7,565 nucleotides of DNA from JAWLBW01 sp041687475 (lineage in GTDB: Bacteria; J088; JAWLBW01), in NCBI GenBank assembly GCA_041687475.1, contig JAWLBW010000228.1, positions 1 through 7,565 of the forward strand. The letters are read 5' to 3'. Positions 6,202 through 7,565 of this stretch are shown here, one piece after another. The notes under the pieces are model-generated. The model saw only the letters and a program-made list of their open reading frames with translations, was not told the DNA's origin and made no database searches. Made by a program: the position numbers and the translations under genes. Each line of letters starts with the position of its first letter. Position 1 is the first letter of the stretch.

Positions 6202-7317
6202 TCAGCTTCGCGGAAGCAGAACCTTGCGAAGAACGGCGAGCACCTGCTCGACCTCGTCGGCGGTGGTGGCCCACCCCATGCTGAAGCGTACGGCCCCGCG
6301 CACCCGGTCTTCGGCCATGCCCATGGCAAGCAGAACCGGCGAGGGCTCGGGACTGCCCGAGGCGCAGGCCGCGCCGCTGCTTACGCACAGACCGGCCATG
6401 TCGAGACGCTGCAGCAGAAAGTTTCCCTCGTTGCCGACGAAGGAAACGTTCAGCGTGTTGGGCACCGACTCGTCGAGCGGCGTATTCAGCTCGACCGGCA
6501 CGCCGAGCCCGCGAATGCCCGTCCAGAGACGCACGCGCAGTTCCCGCAACCGTGCATGCAGCGACTCACGCTCGCGCAGGGCCGCGCGGGCGGCGGCGCC
6601 GAAACCGACGATGGCCGGTACGTTTTCGGTGCCGGGTCGCCGCGAACGTTCCTGCTTGCCGCCGAACAGCACTTTCTCGAGCGTGACGCCGCGACGCACG
6701 AAAAAGGCGCCCACCCCTTTGGGGCCGCCTATCTTGTGGGCGCTGAGCGAAGCCAGATCGAGGCCCCAGGCATGCACGTCGACGGCAATGCGGCCGGCGG
6801 CCTGCGTCAGGTCCGAGTGCATGAGGGCGCCGGCCTCACGTGCGGCACGGGCAATGTCGGCCACCGGAAAGACACGCCCCGTTTCGTTGTTGGCCGCCAT
6901 GACCGACACGAACGCGGCGTCGTTGCCGATTCCGGTATCGGCAATGGCGCCTTCGGACGTAAGCGCGAAGCGCTTCCACACGATACGCCCCTGCTCTTCC
7001 AGCGCCGCCAGCGGCTCGAGTACACTCGGGTGTTCGACCGGCGTAGACACGAAGGTGGCGCCGGGGTTGGCTGCGGCAACGCCTTGAATCGCCAGGTTGT
7101 TGGCCTCGGTGGCCCCGGCCGTGAACACCAGCTCGCGCTCGCTCGCGCCGATGAGATCGGCCACGGCCTCGCGGGCCTCGTCGAGCGCCACCCGTGCTTT
7201 ACGTCCGGCGGCATGGATACTCGAAGGATTGCCGTGGTGTTCGCGCAGCCAGGGTTCCATGGTCTCGAAGGCTTCGGGACGAAGAGGGGCGGTGGCGTTC
7301 CAGTCGAAGTAGAGCAT
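6202..7317 (-). CDS. Group I cysteine desulfurase (NifS/IscS type), PLP-dependent
   Basis: The 371-residue protein is a class V aminotransferase-fold enzyme that takes sulfur from L-cysteine, giving alanine and an enzyme persulfide for Fe-S cluster or thio-modification pathways. The N-terminal MLYFDWNATAP matches the family start. GNPSSIH is at 29-35, and TAGATEANNLAI (66-77) binds the PLP phosphate. His96 in EHPS stacks on the cofactor, and NNETG is at 143-147. SAHKIGGPKG (192-201) contains the Schiff-base Lys195, and RPGTENVP is at 227-234. SSGAACASGSPEPS (313-326) places the catalytic Cys318 in a long group I loop, unlike the SufS type. All key residues are present and the length is slightly below E. 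coli IscS (about 404). No iscU, iscA or thiI lies next to it in view, so its acceptor is unknown. The ATG at 7317 lacks a recognisable Shine-Dalgarno, but the family alignment supports it. Confidence 0.95.
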   Translation of the reverse strand: MLYFDWNATAPLRPEAFETMEPWLREHHGNPSSIHAAGRKARVALDEAREAVADLIGASERELVFTAGATEANNLAIQGVAAANPGATFVSTPVEHPSVLEPLAALEEQGRIVWKRFALTSEGAIADTGIGNDAAFVSVMAANNETGRVFPVADIARAAREAGALMHSDLTQAAGRIAVDVHAWGLDLASLSAHKIGGPKGVGAFFVRRGVTLEKVLFGGKQERSRRPGTENVPAIVGFGAAARAALRERESLHARLRELRVRLWTGIRGLGVPVELNTPLDESVPNTLNVSFVGNEGNFLLQRLDMAGLCVSSGAACASGSPEPSPVLLAMGMAEDRVRGAVRFSMGWATTADEVEQVLAVLRKVLLPRS

Positions 7318-7350
7318 GGTGACGGTTGATCGGGGTGAACGGTGGTTTGA

Positions 7351-7368
7351 GGTGATAGGTGATAGGTG
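7351..7368. repeat. Short tandem repeat GGTGATA x2 plus GGTG upstream of the desulfurase gene
   Basis: Two perfect copies of the heptamer GGTGATA followed by GGTG lie in the 97-base gap between the regulator end and the desulfurase start, about 34-51 bases before its ATG. On the gene strand it reads as CACCTAT units. It could be an operator or a slippage-prone tract; no known site is recognised, and no convincing promoter accompanies it. Confidence 0.5.
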
Positions 7369-7402
7369 CCGGATTCCGATTGAACGACACCCTGCAAGGT
7401 TC

Positions 7403-7416
7403 GAAGGCGCGCCTTC
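7403..7416. repeat. 14-base perfect palindrome at the 3' end of the regulator gene
   Basis: GAAGGCGCGCCTTC is self-complementary and overlaps the TGA stop (7415-7417) of the upstream regulator. As RNA it could form a short GC-rich hairpin, but no T-run follows on the minus strand, so it is not a classical intrinsic terminator. A protein-binding site or attenuating hairpin are alternatives. Confidence 0.5.
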
Positions 7417-7565
7417 AGGTGCGGCTTCGGTTGATGCCCAGCTTACTCATTCTGTACTTGAGCGTGCTGAGGGGTACGCCGAGATACCTGGCCGTTTCGT
7501 TGCGCCGGCCGCCGCAATGTTCAAGGGCGCGAAGAATAAAGTTGCGCTCGAAGGCGTCGCAGGCC
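7415..7565 (-). CDS. C-terminal Fis-type helix-turn-helix of a transcriptional regulator, likely NtrC-family sigma54 activator (5' part outside window)
   Basis: Only the last 49 residues are in view, ending at a TGA at 7415-7417; the rest lies beyond the right edge. The tail reads FERNFILRALEHCGGRRNET and then ARYLGVPLSTLKYRMSKLGI. This is the Fis/HTH_8 fold: a first helix, the CGGRRNETARYLGV turn region and a recognition helix ending in YRMSKLGI. The arrangement is characteristic of the DNA-binding end of NtrC-like enhancer-binding proteins that activate sigma54 promoters. A Fis-like protein or another regulator sharing this domain cannot be excluded without the AAA+ part. The gene lies 97 bases upstream of the desulfurase on the same strand and may be co-transcribed with it. 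No sigma54 promoter (GG-N10-GC type) was recognised in the window. Confidence 0.85.
   Translation of the reverse strand, partial: ACDAFERNFILRALEHCGGRRNETARYLGVPLSTLKYRMSKLGINRSRT

Noticed and set aside
6118..7329. 403- and 400-codon plus-strand frames opposite the cysteine desulfurase
   Set aside because: The minus strand encodes a complete enzyme with all active-site residues; the plus products are Arg/Ser/Pro- or Gly/His-rich with no recognisable domain.

Overview
This is a GC-rich (about 60% by eye) bacterial chromosomal window. Every gene I can support lies on the minus strand, so it reads from high to low coordinates. It is densely coded, and I see no mobile element, CRISPR array, tRNA or rRNA. 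The lineage is uncertain. Two adjacent lipoproteins both carry Phe at position -3 of the lipobox, which spirochaetes tolerate more than enterobacteria. The cysteine desulfurase begins with a YFDWNATAP motif, which I associate with spirochaetes and some deltaproteobacteria. A Leptospirales-like spirochaete or a deltaproteobacterium would both fit; this is inference.

Layout in transcription order (right to left). At 7565-7415 is the C-terminal end of a Fis-type DNA-binding regulator, probably the tail of an NtrC-like sigma54 activator. At 7317-6202 is a complete group I cysteine desulfurase (NifS/IscS type). A 328-base gap follows. It holds a good sigma70-like promoter (TTGATC, 17 bases, TATGAT) that drives a two-gene operon of exported lipoproteins. 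The first (5873-4593) is a right-handed parallel beta-helix protein with visible repeats of about 22 residues. The second (4583-3420) is a diheme c-type cytochrome with two CxxCH sites. This pair matches a recurrent but functionally unexplained two-gene module (TIGR03805/TIGR03806, the second also called the SO2930 or HNE_0200 family) and is the most interesting part of the window.

After a 147-base intergenic region with a candidate promoter and 7-base-phased repeats comes a stress and transcription operon. It comprises rpoZ (RNA polymerase omega, 3272-3069), a bifunctional (p)ppGpp synthetase/hydrolase (3007-845) and, 7 bases further on, an M50/site-2-protease-type membrane metalloprotease (837 to beyond the left edge). 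Omega begins with the MAR motif linked to ppGpp binding on RNA polymerase, so the operon appears to encode both the alarmone enzyme and part of its polymerase target. The protease is close enough to be translationally coupled to the alarmone enzyme, although its substrate cannot be inferred.

The very long open frames on the plus strand opposite the rsh gene and the lipoprotein pair are codon-bias shadows and are not annotated.
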